Below the pieces are notes generated by a model that was not told the origin of the DNA, did not search any database, and saw only the letters and a list, made by a program, of their open reading frames with translations. Made by a program: the position numbers and the translations under genes. From Vitellaria paradoxa (Eukaryota; Streptophyta; Magnoliopsida; Ericales; Sapotaceae), in NCBI GenBank assembly GCA_019916065.1, contig CM034240.1, positions 42,915,180 to 42,979,179 on the forward strand: a stretch of DNA of 64,000 nucleotides, in the 5' to 3' direction. This document shows, one piece after another, positions 62,826 through 64,000 of this stretch (position 1 is the first letter of the stretch; each line of letters begins with the position of its first letter).

Positions 62826-63255
62826 GGGCTGTTTGGCGCGGTGAATGCTGGGAAAAAAAAATCTGAAAATCTAAAAAAATTTGAAAACTCTTTAACATAA
62901 TTTATACTTCTCATATTTTATGAAATTTTTTTAAATTTATATATATCTATATATTTTACAAACTCTAATTAATTTCCTTTATAAACCCAATAACCCTTTC
63001 ACAATCCAAAATTTTTTTTACAAATTTTAAATTTATTTATAACATTTTTAAAAATTTTGACACAAAACTATTTGAAACGGATCTAAAAAAAAAATCGTTC
63101 GAAGAGATTCTATCCTTAAAAAGTTGACGCAAAAGTCAAAAATGACATTATTCATCTTTTAAAAGCGTTATTTCGTGATTACACACCAAACACCAAAAAT
63201 TTACTCAAATGTACTTTTTGTTATTTTCGTTATTTTTTAACGCTCCAAACGCCCA
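62826..63255. repeat. CTGTTTGG-type repeat (related to 49.4 kb)
   Basis: Starts GGGCTGTTTGGCGCGG and ends CGCTCCAAACGCCC, imperfect inverted ends. The interior is shared with 49385-49990. A second CTCTAAACGCACC end follows at about 63385, so the block may be partly duplicated. Confidence 0.45.
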
Positions 63256-64000
63256 TTTATTTCGGAGAAAAAAAAAAGATGACAGAGATGAATTAAAAAA
63301 AAAAATCTCTCAAAAACATTGTTTGGTGGTTACCGACCAAACGTTAAAAATTTACCCAAATTGTACTTTTCGTTATTTTGGATGCTCTAAACGCACCTTT
63401 ATTTGGGGAAAAAAAAATGAGAGAGACATTTTGTTAATTTATGATAAAAAATAAAAGAAAATGTATATGAGATTTGAAAAATTCAAATAACTAAATTAAA
63501 AAATTAATTTATAATTAAGTTTTAAATTTTATATATTGTAATTTACGTAAATAAAAATTATTTTTAAAAAATTTTGCGTTTTAATTATCTCCTTTCTAAT
63601 TTTTTTTTCTCCTCATCCAAACACACATTAAAATCATACAAGAGACTCCAACCCAAATTTATCTCTGCTTTGAAAAAAAAAAAAAAAAAAAGTAAATCAC
63701 AACAAATGAGCTGACATGAAACCCTCTCCCCTTCAATGCATGATTTCAAATTATTGTGGATCCATGATTTATTTCTTTTTCTAGGGTAATTTAGGATGAA
63801 AATTTATGAATAATAATATTATTAAGTGTTTTTAAAAATAGGAACAAACTTAAAAAATATTTAAAATTTTTACTAAAATTACGATGGATTCCCAATAATT
63901 TTTCAAAGCTTGAAGGGCAACTCCGCCCTTTTGAATCCTTTTGTTGAGTAAGGTGGTGTTGTTTTCTAGTACAGAAAATTGAAGCCATTTTGGTAATGTT
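63256..64000. other. Intergenic window end
   Basis: AT-rich, no gene recognised. A short minus-strand ORF at 63791-63988 shows no family motif. Confidence 0.5.

Noticed and set aside
1..64000. CRISPR array, bacterial operon, organelle insert or viral genome
   Set aside because: No regularly spaced repeats, no operon-like gene packing, no plastid or mitochondrial genes and no viral replicase or capsid coding was recognised.

Overview
This is a window of plant nuclear DNA, most likely from a flowering plant that is not a grass. The evidence is split genes with GT-AG introns in typical plant families, tRNA-headed SINEs, many small inverted-repeat transposons, strong A+T richness and abundant (AT)n, (CT)n and poly-T tracts. 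I cannot name the species from the sequence. Most of the window is intergenic or intronic. No bacterial-style operon, CRISPR array, tRNA gene or rRNA gene was seen.

Layout. 1-14.7 kb is gene-poor: the end of one AT-rich transposon, several Tourist-like elements, a SINE-like block, a GC-richer block with three CACGTG boxes, and a CACTA-like end. 14.77-19.78 kb (minus) holds an intact six-exon acyl-ACP thioesterase gene of the FATB type (389 codons), with transposons in two introns. 22.2-23.6 kb has an AT-rich transposon copy and a SINE. 25.5-26.3 kb (plus) holds an intact four-exon HVA22 gene (120 codons) with an ABA-type promoter motif pair. 28.1-28.8 kb looks like a solo LTR. 29.5-35.6 kb (plus) carries two tandem copies of a steroleosin/11-beta-HSD-like dehydrogenase. 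The first is a three-exon remnant. The second is nearly complete but has a stop at codon 43 and a frameshift in the last exon. 36.26-41.33 kb (minus) is a nine-exon RMI1 gene whose splice sites and sequence are well kept but whose frame is broken about seven times by single-base changes. 42-54 kb is transposon territory: a Mutator-like element with a 10-bp duplication, a GGGCTC/TAA element, an LTR-like block with a Tourist-like insertion, a hAT element with an 8-bp duplication, and another AT-rich copy. 54.4 kb has a small secreted cysteine-rich peptide gene, probably shifted in frame. 56.5-56.8 kb is a SINE with an 18-bp target duplication. 58.5-62.5 kb (minus) is a SWI3A chromatin-remodelling gene, also broken by many small indels and lacking its C-terminal part.

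The genes do not form a pathway: plastid fatty-acid release, ER shaping, lipid-droplet sterol metabolism, recombination-intermediate dissolution and chromatin remodelling are unrelated jobs. The strongest oddity is the contrast between two perfectly open genes (FATB, HVA22) and two otherwise well-conserved genes (RMI1, SWI3A) carrying an isolated one-base frame break roughly every 100-250 coding bases. This is either decay of duplicated copies or consensus error in the assembly. I did not find a convincing new biological system.
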